64,000 bases of DNA, taken from assembly GCF_003709565.1 (NCBI RefSeq), contig NZ_QNRC01000012.1, forward strand, positions 88,675 through 152,674, read 5' to 3'. A program made the translations under genes and the position numbers. Below are positions 29,680 through 40,948 of this stretch, piece after piece. Within the stretch, counting starts at the first letter, position 1. Each line of letters begins with the position of its first letter. Origin of the DNA: Paracoccus sigandri. Lineage in GTDB: Bacteria > Pseudomonadota > Alphaproteobacteria > Rhodobacterales > Rhodobacteraceae. The notes below the pieces were generated by a model. It did not search any database. It was not told where the DNA came from and worked only from the letters and a program-made list of their open reading frames with translations.

Positions 29680-30035
29680 ACCGCCCATACGGAACGGAGC
29701 TGAAGCGCATGGCGCTGGTCGCGGCGGTCGGGCTGGCCCTGGGCGCCGGGGCCGGGCTGCTGCTGCAGCTTCCCTATGTCGGGGCGATCATGATCGTCCT
29801 TGCGGTGCTGTTCGTCCTCGGCGCCTGGTTCGAGCTGTATTTCCTGTCCGAGCTGGTCACGGCGCTGCTGGGCCTGCTGTGGCGCGCCATCGCCGCACTC
29901 GGCCGGACGATCATGCGCGAGGGCGGCACGCAGCCGCCGCCCTTCCCGATGCGCCTGGCCTTCGGCCTGGGCTTCGCGGCGGGCATCGCGGTCGTGCTGT
30001 GGCTTCTGCACGCAACGTCGGGGGGCGCGGCATGA
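29676..30035 (+). CDS. Small three-helix membrane protein within the nucleoside ABC operon
   Basis: A 119-aa protein that I do not recognise. Three hydrophobic segments are visible: about residues 12-32 (LVAAVGLALGAGAGLLLQLP), 34-56 and 93-111. Between the last two is a basic, then Pro-rich loop (RTIMREGGTQPPPFPMR). ATGA overlaps at both ends lock it into the operon between the two permeases. Plausible roles are an accessory permease subunit or assembly factor; this is inference from position only. Standard BMP-type nucleoside systems have no such subunit to my knowledge. Confidence 0.75.
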   Translation: MNRPYGTELKRMALVAAVGLALGAGAGLLLQLPYVGAIMIVLAVLFVLGAWFELYFLSELVTALLGLLWRAIAALGRTIMREGGTQPPPFPMRLAFGLGFAAGIAVVLWLLHATSGGAA

Positions 30036-30922
30036 TGATCGACCCCGTCGCGCTGTTCCTGCTGTTGCTGTCGGCCTCGACCCCGATCCTCTTCGCCGCG
30101 CTGGGAGAGCTGGTGGTCGAACGCGCGGGCGTTCTGAACCTGGGCGTCGAGGGGATGATGATCCTGGGCGCGCTGGCCGGTTTCGCCGCCGCCTATCACA
30201 GCGGCAACCCGTTCCTGGGCTTCGCCGCGGCGGCGCTGGCCGGGGCGCTGGTCGCCCTGCCCTTCGCGGCGCTGACCCAGTTCCTGCTGGCCAACCAGGT
30301 GGCCTCGGGGCTGGCACTGACCCTGTTCGGGCTGGGGCTGGCGGCGATGTTCGGCAAGCCGCTGGAGGGCGTGAAGGCCCCCGGCATGGCGCCCGGCCCG
30401 TTCCGCATCAACTGGATCGTCTGGCTGGGACTGGCCATGGTGCCGCTGATCTGGTGGTTCCTGAACCGCTCTCGCAGCGGGCTGATCCTGCGCGCCGTGG
30501 GCGAAAACCACGATGCCGCCCATGCGCTGGGATACAAGGTCCGGGCGATCCGGCTGGGCGCCATCGCCTTCGGCGGCGCCATGGCGGGGATCGGCGGCGC
30601 CTACATCTCGATCGCGACGGTGCTGCAATGGACCGAGGGCATGACGGCGGGCGCGGGCTGGATCGCGCTGGCCATCGTGGTCTTTTCCAGCTGGAGCGCG
30701 CCGGGCGTGCTGGCCGGCGCCTGGCTGTTCGGCGGCGTCACCGTGCTGCAATTGCGGCTGCAGGCCGCGGGGGTCCGGGTGCCGGTGCAGTTCCTGTCGA
30801 TGGCGCCCTACCTGGCCACGATCCTGGTGCTGGTGCTGATCTCAGCCCGGCAGAAATACAGCCGCCGCGCGGGCAGCGCCGCCCCCGGCTCGCTGGGACA
30901 GAATTTTCACGCGCTGCGCTAG
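30032..30922 (+). CDS. ABC transporter permease, nucleoside type (second)
   Basis: The YufQ-like half of the permease pair. The 296-aa product has ALGELVVERAGVLNLGVEGMM near the N-terminus, a hallmark split here across two segments, then GLILRAVGENHDAAHALGY and GAMAGIGGAYISI. About eight hydrophobic segments. A second ATG at 30035 is equally possible as start. The binding-protein gene begins 33 bases later. Confidence 0.92.
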   Translation: MMIDPVALFLLLLSASTPILFAALGELVVERAGVLNLGVEGMMILGALAGFAAAYHSGNPFLGFAAAALAGALVALPFAALTQFLLANQVASGLALTLFGLGLAAMFGKPLEGVKAPGMAPGPFRINWIVWLGLAMVPLIWWFLNRSRSGLILRAVGENHDAAHALGYKVRAIRLGAIAFGGAMAGIGGAYISIATVLQWTEGMTAGAGWIALAIVVFSSWSAPGVLAGAWLFGGVTVLQLRLQAAGVRVPVQFLSMAPYLATILVLVLISARQKYSRRAGSAAPGSLGQNFHALR

Positions 30923-30955
30923 AGCGCGCAGGCCAGTTCAAGGAGAGCAAGACCG

Positions 30956-32035
30956 ATGAATCGCAGACAACTCATGGCCAGCGTGGCCGCGCTTTCGGCC
31001 GTCACCCTCGCCCAGCCGTCCTGGGCGCAGGAGGAACCGCTGAAGGTCGGCTTCATCTATGTCGGGCCGGTGGCGGATGGCGGCTGGACCTATCAGCACG
31101 ACCAGGGCCGGCTGGCCATCGAGGCCGAATATGGCGACCGCGTCCAGACCACCTACCTTGAGAATGTCCCCGAAGGCACCGATGCCGAACGCGCCCTGAC
31201 CCAGCTGGCGCTGGCCGGAAACGACGTGATCTATGCCACCAGCTTCGGCTACATGGATGCGGTGATCAATGTCGCGGCCAAGTTCCCGGACGTGAAGTTC
31301 GAACACAATACCGGCTACAAGCGGGCCGAGAATGTCGGCACCTATGACGGCCGCTTCTATGAAGGCCGCGCCGTGATGGGCACGATCGCGGGCCGGATGA
31401 CCGAATCGAACAAGATCGGCTATATCGCCACCTTCCCGATCCCCGAGGTCCTGCAGGGCATCAACTCGGCCTATCTGCATGCGAAGAAGGTGAACCCGGA
31501 TGTCGAGATGCGGGTCGTCTGGGCCTATACCTGGTTCGACCCGGCGAAAGAGGCCGACGCCGCGACCGCGCTGATGGCCGAGGGGGTGGACGTGATCCTG
31601 CAGCACACCAACTCGACCGCGCCGCTGGCACAGCTTCAGCAGGCGGGCAAGATCGGCTTCGGCCAGGCCAGCGACATGTCGGCCTTCGCCCCCTCGCCGC
31701 GGGTGTCGGCGGTGGTGAACAACTGGGGCGCGCATTACGTGAAAAGCATCGGCCGGGTGCTGGAGGGCACATGGCAGCCCGAGGCGGTCTGGGGCGGGAT
31801 CGGCGACGGCATCGTCGCCATCGGCGAGATCACCGAGGCCGTCCCGGCCGAGGTGAAGGCCGAGGCCGAGGCCCTGCGCGACGCCATCGCGGCCGGCGAA
31901 TACCACCCCTTCACCGGCCCGCTGAACAAGGCCGACGGTTCGGCCTGGCTGGCCGAGGGCGAGGTGGCGAAGGACGAGGACCTGTCCGGCATGAACTTCT
32001 ATGTCGAGGGCATCACCGCCGAGATCCCGCAATAG
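30956..32035 (+). CDS. BMP-family periplasmic nucleoside-binding protein
   Basis: Extracytoplasmic ligand-binding protein (BMP/Med/PnrA family) of the preceding transporter. The 359-aa product has a Sec signal with a twin-Arg-like start (MNRRQLMASVAALSAVTLA) and cleavage near SWAQ. The mature part starts KVGFIYVGPVADGGWTYQHDQGR, matching the family, followed by NDVIYATSFGYMDAV. There is no lipobox Cys, so it is probably soluble, unlike the Gram-positive and spirochaete lipoproteins. GGAGAG precedes the ATG. Ligand class (purine nucleosides) is inferred from the family. Confidence 0.92.
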   Translation: MNRRQLMASVAALSAVTLAQPSWAQEEPLKVGFIYVGPVADGGWTYQHDQGRLAIEAEYGDRVQTTYLENVPEGTDAERALTQLALAGNDVIYATSFGYMDAVINVAAKFPDVKFEHNTGYKRAENVGTYDGRFYEGRAVMGTIAGRMTESNKIGYIATFPIPEVLQGINSAYLHAKKVNPDVEMRVVWAYTWFDPAKEADAATALMAEGVDVILQHTNSTAPLAQLQQAGKIGFGQASDMSAFAPSPRVSAVVNNWGAHYVKSIGRVLEGTWQPEAVWGGIGDGIVAIGEITEAVPAEVKAEAEALRDAIAAGEYHPFTGPLNKADGSAWLAEGEVAKDEDLSGMNFYVEGITAEIPQ

Positions 32036-32208
32036 CGCAGGCGAAGAAAGGGGGGCGCTGCCCCCCGTCCCTGCGGGACTCCCCCCGGGATACTTAAGCC
32101 AAGATGAAAGACATCCGCCGCTTTCATCTTGGCGCAAATATCCTGCGGGGGGAGTCGCGCGGCACGCGCGGCGGGGGGCGCAAAGCCCCCCTCTTGCGAC
32201 GGTCGGGC
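32036..32208. repeat. Inverted intergenic element between convergent genes
   Basis: CCAAGATGAAAG (32099-32110) pairs perfectly with CTTTCATCTTGG (32121-32132) around a ten-base loop. Outside it, GGGATAC/AAATATCC arms and long C-rich and G-rich runs (GGGGGCGCTGCCCCCC at left; GGGGGGCGCAAAGCCCCCC near 32175-32193) extend the symmetry. It fills the gap between the plus-strand binding-protein gene and minus-strand purU. Likely a two-way terminator. Confidence 0.65.
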
Positions 32209-33093
32209 CTAGCCCATCCGCTCGGAGGCATAGCTTCCGGGCGAGGCCGGGAAGACCACCGTCTTGTCGCCGTTCAGGAACACCCGGCGGTGGATATGCG
32301 CATGGATCGCGCGGGCCAGCACCTGGCTTTCCACGTCGCGACCGAGGCTGACGTAATCCTCGGGCGACTGCGCGTGGGTCACGCGGACGGTGTCCTGCTC
32401 GATGATCGGGCCCTCGTCGAGGTCGGCGGTGACGTAATGCGAGGTCGCGCCGATCAGCTTCACGCCGCGCTCATAGGCCTGCTTGTAGGGGTTGGCGCCC
32501 TTGAAGGACGGCAGGAACGAGTGGTGGATATTGATGATCCGCCCCGACATCTGCCGGCACATCTGGTCCGACAGCACCTGCATGTAGCGCGCCAGCACGA
32601 TCAGTTCGGCGCCGGTCTCCTCGACCACGGCCATGATCCGCGCCTCGGCCTCGGGCTTGTTCTCCTTCGTCACCCTGATGCAGTGGAAGGGAATGTCATG
32701 GTTCACCACCACCTTCTGGTAATCCATGTGGTTCGAGATCACCGCCACGATCTCGATCGGCAGTGCCCCGATCCGCCAGCGATAGAGAAGATCGTTCAGG
32801 CAATGGCCGAAGCGCGAGACCATGATGACGACCTTCATCTTCTCGGCATCGTCCGAGAATTCGGCCTGCATGTCGAATTCATCGGCGATCGGGGCGATGC
32901 CCGCCTGCAACGCCTCCAGCGTCGCCGCGCCCTCCGAGCGGAAGCTGACGCGCATGAAGAAGCGGCCGGTCTCGGCGTCGTCGAACTGGGCGCTGTCGGT
33001 GATGTTGCAGTCCTGCCGGGCCAGGAATCCCGAGACGGCGGCGACGATGCCACGGGTCGATGCGCAGGTGACGCGCAGCGTATAGGTCTTCAT
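32209..33093 (-). CDS. purU: Formyltetrahydrofolate deformylase PurU
   Basis: Hydrolyses 10-formyl-THF to formate and THF, balancing one-carbon pools. The 294-aa product has an N-terminal ACT domain (residues about 3-80) and a formyltransferase-type domain. Its catalytic triad is visible as Asn188 and His190 (INIHHSFLPSFKG) and Asp226 (ADLDEGPIIEQD). Start at 33093 gives MKTYTLRVTC; the ribosome site is poor (GGGAG about 14 bases upstream), and the frame runs open to 33165. folD at 19.1 kb acts in the same pool. Confidence 0.94.
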   Translation of the reverse strand: MKTYTLRVTCASTRGIVAAVSGFLARQDCNITDSAQFDDAETGRFFMRVSFRSEGAATLEALQAGIAPIADEFDMQAEFSDDAEKMKVVIMVSRFGHCLNDLLYRWRIGALPIEIVAVISNHMDYQKVVVNHDIPFHCIRVTKENKPEAEARIMAVVEETGAELIVLARYMQVLSDQMCRQMSGRIINIHHSFLPSFKGANPYKQAYERGVKLIGATSHYVTADLDEGPIIEQDTVRVTHAQSPEDYVSLGRDVESQVLARAIHAHIHRRVFLNGDKTVVFPASPGSYASERMG

Positions 33094-33286
33094 CTTGAGG
33101 ATCGGCTCCCTGTCATATGGTGAGGCGCGCGGTTGGCGGCGCGGGGTGCGAGCATTAAGGGGCAATGCCGGCCGGGCGGCATCGCATTTCCGACACCGCT
33201 CCGAATGGCTGCGACATCGCGCCCCGAGATGCCGGGACGCGCGCGGTCCGTCAAGCGGTCGCGGGGCGCGCGCGCGCGGCCGGGTG

Positions 33287-34453
33287 TCAGGCAGCCGGCA
33301 TCCGCGCCTCGATCATGCCGGCATACCAGCTGGAGCCGGCCGGAATCGCCTCGTCGTTGAAATCATAGGCCGGGTGGTGGACCATCGCCGTGTCGCCATT
33401 GCCGACGAAGATATAGGCGCCGGGGCGTTCGTTCAGCATGTAGCTGAAATCCTCGCCCGCCATCATCGGGCGATAGTCCAGGTCGACCCCGCCGGCGATG
33501 TCGCTGGCGACTTCGACCGCCCAGTCGGTCGCGGCCGCGTCATTGACCGTCACCGGATAGCCGCGCTGATAGTCGATCTCGGCCACCGCGCCCATCGCGG
33601 CGGCGACATTGCTGGCGACGCGGCGGATGGCCTGTTCCATCTGCTCGCGCACCCCGTCGTCGAGGCTGCGGGCGGTGCCCTTCAGCCGGACCACCTGCGG
33701 GATGACGTTATGGGCCGTCGAATCGGTCTCGATCACGCAGACCGACATCACCGCGTTCTGCAGCGGGTCGATATTGCGCGCGACCACCGATTGCAGCGCG
33801 ACGACGATCTGGGCGGCGGCCAGGGTCGTGTCGATGCAGTCATGGGGCTTGGCGGCATGGCCGCCCTTGCCGGTGACGGTGATGTCGAACTGGTCGGCCG
33901 CCGCCATGACCGGGCCGGGGCGGATCGCGAAACTGCCGGTGGGCAGGCCGGGCATGTTGTGCATGCCGTAGAACTCCTGGATGTTCCAGCGGGTGACCAG
34001 CCCGTCCTCGACCATGGCCTTGCCGCCGCCGCCGCCCTCTTCGGCGGGCTGGAAGATGACGATGGCGGTGCCGTCGAAATTGCGCGTCTCGGCCAGGTAT
34101 TTCGCCGCGCCCAGCAGCATCGCGGTATGGCCGTCATGGCCGCAGGCATGCATCTTGCCCGGCACTTTCGAGGCATGGGGCAGCCCGGTCTGTTCGGTCA
34201 CCGGCAGCGCGTCCATGTCGGCGCGCAGGCCCACGACGCGGCCCTTCGTGTCGGTCCTGCCGCGGATCACGCCGACGACGCCGGTGCGCCCGATCCCCTC
34301 GACCACCTCGTCGCAGCCGAATTCCCTGAGCAGGCCGGCGACGCGGCCGGCGGTGCGATGCACCTCGTAGAGCAGTTCGGGGTTTTCGTGGAAATCATGC
34401 CGCCAGGCGGTGATTTCGGGCAAAAGCTCGGCAAAGCGGTTCTTGACTGGCAT
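33287..34453 (-). CDS. M20-family amidohydrolase (hippurate hydrolase type)
   Basis: Zinc-dependent hydrolase of N-acyl or N-carbamoyl amino acids. The 388-aa product has the family N-terminus WRHDFHENPELLYEVHRTA, the metal-binding HACGHDGHTAMLLGAA, AEEGGGGGKAM with the catalytic Glu pair, and a dimerisation domain with ITVTGKGGHAAKPHDCID. The end MAGEDFSYML holds a further metal region. It lies downstream of a FAD oxidoreductase and peptide-type ABC genes on the same strand, suggesting uptake and breakdown of acylated amino acids or peptides. Confidence 0.9.
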   Translation of the reverse strand: MPVKNRFAELLPEITAWRHDFHENPELLYEVHRTAGRVAGLLREFGCDEVVEGIGRTGVVGVIRGRTDTKGRVVGLRADMDALPVTEQTGLPHASKVPGKMHACGHDGHTAMLLGAAKYLAETRNFDGTAIVIFQPAEEGGGGGKAMVEDGLVTRWNIQEFYGMHNMPGLPTGSFAIRPGPVMAAADQFDITVTGKGGHAAKPHDCIDTTLAAAQIVVALQSVVARNIDPLQNAVMSVCVIETDSTAHNVIPQVVRLKGTARSLDDGVREQMEQAIRRVASNVAAAMGAVAEIDYQRGYPVTVNDAAATDWAVEVASDIAGGVDLDYRPMMAGEDFSYMLNERPGAYIFVGNGDTAMVHHPAYDFNDEAIPAGSSWYAGMIEARMPAA

Positions 34454-34531
34454 TTTCGGTCTCCTTCAACGCGCAGGATGAGAGCTTTGTGCAGAGTCTG
34501 CAAGTGCGGAGAGGAGGGTCGGCGTCCAGAC

Positions 34532-34554
34532 CGGGGGTCCCCCCCGGACCCCCG
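34532..34554 (-). terminator. Hairpin after the FAD oxidoreductase gene
   Basis: CGGGGGTCC (34532-34540) pairs perfectly with GGACCCCCG (34546-34554) around a five-base loop, 32 bases past the stop of the minus-strand oxidoreductase gene. An AGGTATTT string on the plus-strand side recalls the intergenic family. Confidence 0.55.
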
Positions 34555-34585
34555 AGGTATTTGGAAGGAGTGCGAGGGGCGGGGC

Positions 34586-35925
34586 TCAGAGATCCGGGCC
34601 GAGGATCATCGGCGAGCCGTCCGAGAAGCGCGAGAAGCGGAAGCGCGTCAGGTCGTGTTCGGGGGCGCGGCCCTGGATCAGGTCGGCCATGACGCGGCCC
34701 ACGCCGGGGCCGATGCCGAAGCCGTGGCCCGAGAGGCCGGTGGCGATGAACAGGCCGGGCAGCGGGGCCCGGTCCAGCACCGGCACCTGGTCGGGCGTGG
34801 CGTCGATCATCCCCGCCCAGGCGGCGCGCAGGACCGGCGGCCCGGCCTGCGGGAAGGCGGCGGCGAAGTCGCGGCGCAGGCGCTCCAGCCGGGCGGGATC
34901 GGGGGCGGGATTCAGCACCCGCATGGCCTCGAAGGGCGAGGGGCGGTCGTTCGGCCAGCGGCGCGGCGTGGTCCAGGCGTCGGGGAAGCCGCGCGGCGCG
35001 GCGGGTTGCAGCCGGGTCTGGCGCAGGTCGCGGCGGATCTGCGGCAGCCAGGCGCGCAGGTGGCGCAAGGCCGCGGGGCCGATCCAGAAGTCATGGCCGG
35101 TGCCGGGCGCCAGCGTATAGCCGCCATCGGCGCGGCGGCGGAAGGCGAAGCCGGGATCGGCGGCGGCGCCGGACCAGAATTCCGCCATCGGCCGGGTGGC
35201 GGCGACGGTGGCGCGCACCGACAGCTGCGGCAGCGAAAGCCCTGCATTGGCGGCGAACAGCCCCGACCAGGCACCGCCCGCCAGCAGCACGCGCTCGGCC
35301 CGGACCGGCCCGTCCTCGGTCATCACGCCGGCCACCCGGCCCGCGCGGATGTCGAGGCCGCGCACGGCGCAATGTTCGCGGATCAGCACGCCCTCGGCAT
35401 GGGCCAGGGCCGCGATGGCGGGCACCGCGGCGCCGGGTTCGGCGCGCATGTCCGAGGGCGTGGTCAGCGCCCCCACCCAGCCCGCGCCATTGGGCAGGAT
35501 CCTCGCCAGTTCCGCCCGGCCGACCAGCCGGCTGTCCAGGCCATGGGCGCGGGCGACATCCAGCCAGGCTTCGTAGCGGTCCAGCGCCGCCTGGTCGCGG
35601 GCCAGGTAGCTGACGCCGCAAGTGGCCAGGCCCAGCACGTCGCCCAGATCCTGCGCCAGCGCGCGCCACAGGCGGCGGGCGGTCAGCATCACCGGGATCT
35701 CGGCCGCGTCGCGGCCCTGCGCGCGCACCCAGCCCCAGTTGCGCGAGGATTGCTCGGCCGCGACCAGCCCCTTCTCGAACAGCGCCACCCGCACCCCGTC
35801 GCGCCGCAGATACAGCGCCGTCATCACCCCGGCGATGCCGCCGCCGATGATCGCCACGCCGGTTTCCTGCGGCAGCGCGTCGCGGAAACGCGGCGGGCTG
35901 GCGGCATCGACCGGCGCGGCCAGGA

Positions 35926-35929
<4 letters not shown>
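34586..35929 (-). CDS. FAD-dependent oxidoreductase (DAO family)
   Basis: Flavoprotein oxidase or dehydrogenase acting on an amine or amino acid. The 447-aa product has the dinucleotide motif VAIIGGGIAGVMTALYL (about residues 25-41), then an ARG/EK end at LFEKG, SSRNWGWVRAQGRD, VLLAGGAWSG and a C-terminal FIATGLSGHGFGIGPGVGR. It resembles glycine/sarcosine or gamma-glutamylputrescine-oxidase-type proteins; the substrate is unknown. Its start overlaps the stop of the ABC ATPase gene by ATGA, so it probably acts on the imported ligand. Confidence 0.87.
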
Positions 35930-37758
<1,829 letters not shown>

Positions 37759-38024
37759 CGGCAGCCCCTTCCATCTTTCAGGCATGGAGGCTAGCCGCAG
37801 CCGCGCCAAAGTCAAAGCCGAAACATCACGTCACACCCCGCGCGATAAGTCTTGCTTTCAGAACGGGCTTTGGCGGAAACTGCACCCATTCCGCGGGGAT
37901 GGCGGGCAACAAGCAACACCCGAACGAACGGGGCAAGCACGAAGGACAACACGGTCGCGAAAACCGGATTGTGGCGCCCGACGCCCATGCCCCAGCGGGC
38001 CAGAACTTCCAACAGGAGAGAGAA
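37759..38024. other. Divergent regulatory region of the peptide-type transporter
   Basis: 266 bases separate the divergent ATPase and binding-protein genes and must hold both promoters. AGGAGAGAG precedes the rightward ATG. I see no clear operator or promoter pair. Confidence 0.35.
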
Positions 38025-39728
38025 ATGAAACTGAGGACCTTGTTGATGGGCGCGGCCGCCGGGGTGGCATTCGCCCCCGCCGCCTTCGCCGAACGCGGCG
38101 CCGACGGTCAGGTCAACATCATCTACTGGCAGGCCCCCTCGACGATGAACCCCTACCTGTCGTCGGGCACCAAGGATGTCGAGGCGTCCAGCCTGGTGCT
38201 GGAGGGCCTGGCGGGCTTCACCGAGACCGGCGAGGTCATCCCGCGGCTGGCCGCCGAGATCCCCAGCCTGGAGAACGGCGGCATCAGCGAGGACCTGAAG
38301 ACCGTCACCTGGAAGCTGAAGGAAGGGCTGAAATGGTCCGACGGCACGCCCGTCACCTCGGCCGACGCGAAATTCACCGCCGAATACTGCCTGCATCCCG
38401 AAGGCGGCTGCGCGCAGGCCGCGCGCTATGAGGGCATCGAATCGATCGAGACGCCCGACGACCTGACCGTCGTCATCAATTTCCGCGAACCCCGCCCGAA
38501 CCCCTTCACCGCCTTCACCGGCGCGCAATCGCCGGTGCTGCAGAAGGCGCAGTTCGAGGCCTGCCTCGGGCCCGCGGCCTCGACCTGCACCGAGCAGAAC
38601 TTCAACCCGATCGGCACCGGGCCCTTCCGCGTGACCAGCTTCCGCACCAATGACGTGGTGTCGCTGGAGGCCAATACCGAATATCGCGACCCCGCGAAGC
38701 CGCGCTTCGCGACCGTGACGCTGAAGGGCGGCGGCGATGCGGCGGCGGCGGCGCGTTCGGTGCTGGAAACCGGCGAATACGACTATGCCTGGAACCTGCA
38801 GCTGGCCCCCGACGTGCTGGCCGGGATGGAGGCCGCGGGCCGCGGCAAGCTGGTCGTCGCCTTCGGCACCCTGGTCGAGCGGATCGAGATGAACCTGACC
38901 GACCCCTCGTCCAGCCTGCCCGAGGGCGAGCGCTCGACCACCCAGCACCCGCACCCGATCCTGTCGGACGAGCGCGTCCGCCGCGCCCTGTCCATGGCCA
39001 TCGACCGCAGCCTGCTGACCGAGATCGGCTATGGCGAGGCGGGGCGGCCGACCTGCAACTATGTGCCGGCGCCGGAAATCTTCGCCTCGGACAATACCGA
39101 CTGCCTGGAACAGGACATCGAGGGCGCCAAGGCGCTGCTGGAGGAAGCCGGCTGGACCGTCGGCGCCGGCGGCATCCGCGAGAAGGATGGCGCGCGGCTG
39201 TCGCTGCTGTTCCAGACCTCGGTCAATGCGGTGCGCCAGGACTTCCAGGCGCTGATCAAGCAATGGTGGTCGGAAATCGGCGTCGAGACCGAGCTGAAGA
39301 CCGTCGATCCCTCGGTGTTCTTCGGCGGCGACGCGGGCTCTCCCGACACGTTCCAGAAGTTCTATGCCGATGTCGAGATGTATGCCAACAACTTCGACGG
39401 CACCGATCCCGAGCCCTACCTGGCGCAGCTGACCTGCGAGAAGATCCCCGGCCCGGACACCCAGTGGCAGGGCGAGAACGTCAACCGCTATTGCAACGAG
39501 GAATATGACGCGCTGATCGTCGAGCTGGGCAGGACCGGCGAGATCGAGCAGCGCGCCGAGATCGCCAAGGAGCTGAACGACATGCTGACCAGGGAAAGCA
39601 TGACCATCGTTCCGCTGGTCGATCGTGGCCGGGTCTCGGCCCATTCCAACCGGCTGGGCGGGGTCATCCTGAATACCTGGGACAGCGAGCTGTGGAACGC
39701 CAGCGACTGGTATCGCGTCACCGAGTGA
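38025..39728 (+). CDS. Peptide/amine ABC transporter substrate-binding protein (family 5)
   Basis: Periplasmic binding protein of a Dpp/Opp/Nik-type importer. The 567-aa product has a signal peptide (MKLRTLLMGAAAGVAFAPAAFAE) shown in two parts here: basic start, then a hydrophobic core to AFA. The mature domain has YWQAPSTMNPYLSSG, LVLEGLAGFTETGEVIPRLA and LKEGLKWSDGTPVTSADAKF, all family 5 landmarks. Start at 38025 follows AGGAGAGAG. Ligand not predictable; the neighbouring M20 hydrolase and FAD oxidoreductase hint at an amino-acid derivative or small peptide. Confidence 0.92.
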   Translation: MKLRTLLMGAAAGVAFAPAAFAERGADGQVNIIYWQAPSTMNPYLSSGTKDVEASSLVLEGLAGFTETGEVIPRLAAEIPSLENGGISEDLKTVTWKLKEGLKWSDGTPVTSADAKFTAEYCLHPEGGCAQAARYEGIESIETPDDLTVVINFREPRPNPFTAFTGAQSPVLQKAQFEACLGPAASTCTEQNFNPIGTGPFRVTSFRTNDVVSLEANTEYRDPAKPRFATVTLKGGGDAAAAARSVLETGEYDYAWNLQLAPDVLAGMEAAGRGKLVVAFGTLVERIEMNLTDPSSSLPEGERSTTQHPHPILSDERVRRALSMAIDRSLLTEIGYGEAGRPTCNYVPAPEIFASDNTDCLEQDIEGAKALLEEAGWTVGAGGIREKDGARLSLLFQTSVNAVRQDFQALIKQWWSEIGVETELKTVDPSVFFGGDAGSPDTFQKFYADVEMYANNFDGTDPEPYLAQLTCEKIPGPDTQWQGENVNRYCNEEYDALIVELGRTGEIEQRAEIAKELNDMLTRESMTIVPLVDRGRVSAHSNRLGGVILNTWDSELWNASDWYRVTE

Positions 39729-39940
39729 CGCGACGCGACCGCAAGCCCCGTGCCTGGCCGGCGCGGGGCGCATACCCGATGAGGTCACGACAGTTGCGAA
39801 AGACCCCGCCGCGATGACGACAGCGCCCATACCGGCCCCCGCCCCGACCGCCGCCGCGCCCGGCGGCCGGGAAGGTTCGCCCTGGAACGTCGCGGAACGG
39901 TCGCGCGCGAAATGACCCGCAACCCTCGACGGAGGTTCGG
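39729..39940 (+). other. Gap between binding-protein and permease genes
   Basis: A hairpin GCCCCG...CGGGGC lies about 15-40 bases after the binding-protein stop. It could attenuate transcription so that the binding protein is made in excess over the permeases. GGAGG precedes the permease ATG. No gene seen. Confidence 0.4.
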
Positions 39941-40948
39941 ATGCTGACTTTCACCTTGCGCCGCCTGCTGCTGGCGGTGCCCACGCTCCTGTTCATCTCG
40001 CTGGTGATCTTCCTGCTTCTGGAAGCCTCGCCCGGCGATCCGCTTGGCGACGTGCCGCTGACCGTGCCGCCCGAGGTCAAGGAACGGATGCGCGAGGCGC
40101 TGGGGCTGGGCCAGGCCTGGTACATCCGCTATGCGCTGTGGCTGAAGCAGTTCTTCTGGGTCGAGCCGCTCTACTGGTTCGACGGCGTCTTCGGCACCGC
40201 GTTCAGCGATGGGATGCAGCGCATCATCAGCTTCCAGTCGCGCAGCCCGGTCTTCGACGTGATCGCGCAGCGCCTGCCGCAGACGCTGACCGTGGTCGGC
40301 ATGTCCTATCTGGTCGGCGTGCTGATCGCGATCCCGATCGGGATCATCTCGGCCTATCGGCAATATTCCTGGTTCGACCAGCTGGGCACCTTCGTGTCGA
40401 TGGTCGGGTTTTCCATGCCCACCTTCTTCACCGGCGTGGTGATGATCATCGTCTTCGCGGTGAACCTGCAATGGTTCCCCTCGGTCTATGACACGACGCA
40501 CCGCGTGACCGACTGGGACAGCTTCATGGTGCAGGTCCGCCAGATGGTCATGCCGGTGACGGTGCTGGCGCTTTACAACGCGGCGCAGATCAGCCGCTTC
40601 ATGCGCGCCTCGATGCTGGACAACCTGGGGCAGGACTATGTGCGCACCGCCCGCGCCAAGGGCCTCAGCGAGCGGGTGGTGGTGCTGAAGCACGTGCTGC
40701 GCAACAGCCTGATCCCGGTGGTGACCGTGATCGCGCTGGGACTGCCCACCGTCTTCGGCGGCGCGATCATCACCGAGCAGGTCTTCAAGGTGAACGGGCT
40801 GGGGCAGCTGCTGATCTCGGCCATCCACGCCAACGACATCCCGATGGTGCTGACGCTGACCTTCCTGTTCGCGATCCTGATCGTGCTGTTCACCCTGATC
40901 GCCGACATCCTCTATGGCGTGCTGGACCCGAGGATCCGCTATGACTGA
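39941..40948 (+). CDS. Peptide-type ABC permease, DppB-like
   Basis: Inner-membrane permease. The 335-aa product starts with a hydrophobic helix (LTFTLRRLLLAVPTLLFI) and has the DppB/OppB EAA-type loop ARAKGLSERVVVLKHVLRNSLIPVV, shown here as the stretch near residues 230-255, followed by TEQVFKVNGLGQLL. About six hydrophobic segments. Its stop lies eight bases inside the next gene, so the two permeases are coupled. Confidence 0.94.
   Translation: MLTFTLRRLLLAVPTLLFISLVIFLLLEASPGDPLGDVPLTVPPEVKERMREALGLGQAWYIRYALWLKQFFWVEPLYWFDGVFGTAFSDGMQRIISFQSRSPVFDVIAQRLPQTLTVVGMSYLVGVLIAIPIGIISAYRQYSWFDQLGTFVSMVGFSMPTFFTGVVMIIVFAVNLQWFPSVYDTTHRVTDWDSFMVQVRQMVMPVTVLALYNAAQISRFMRASMLDNLGQDYVRTARAKGLSERVVVLKHVLRNSLIPVVTVIALGLPTVFGGAIITEQVFKVNGLGQLLISAIHANDIPMVLTLTFLFAILIVLFTLIADILYGVLDPRIRYD

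Noticed and set aside
33094..33286. Possible folate or ZTP riboswitch upstream of purU
   Set aside because: Region is G/C-rich and could fold, but none of the conserved riboswitch core sequences I know is present.
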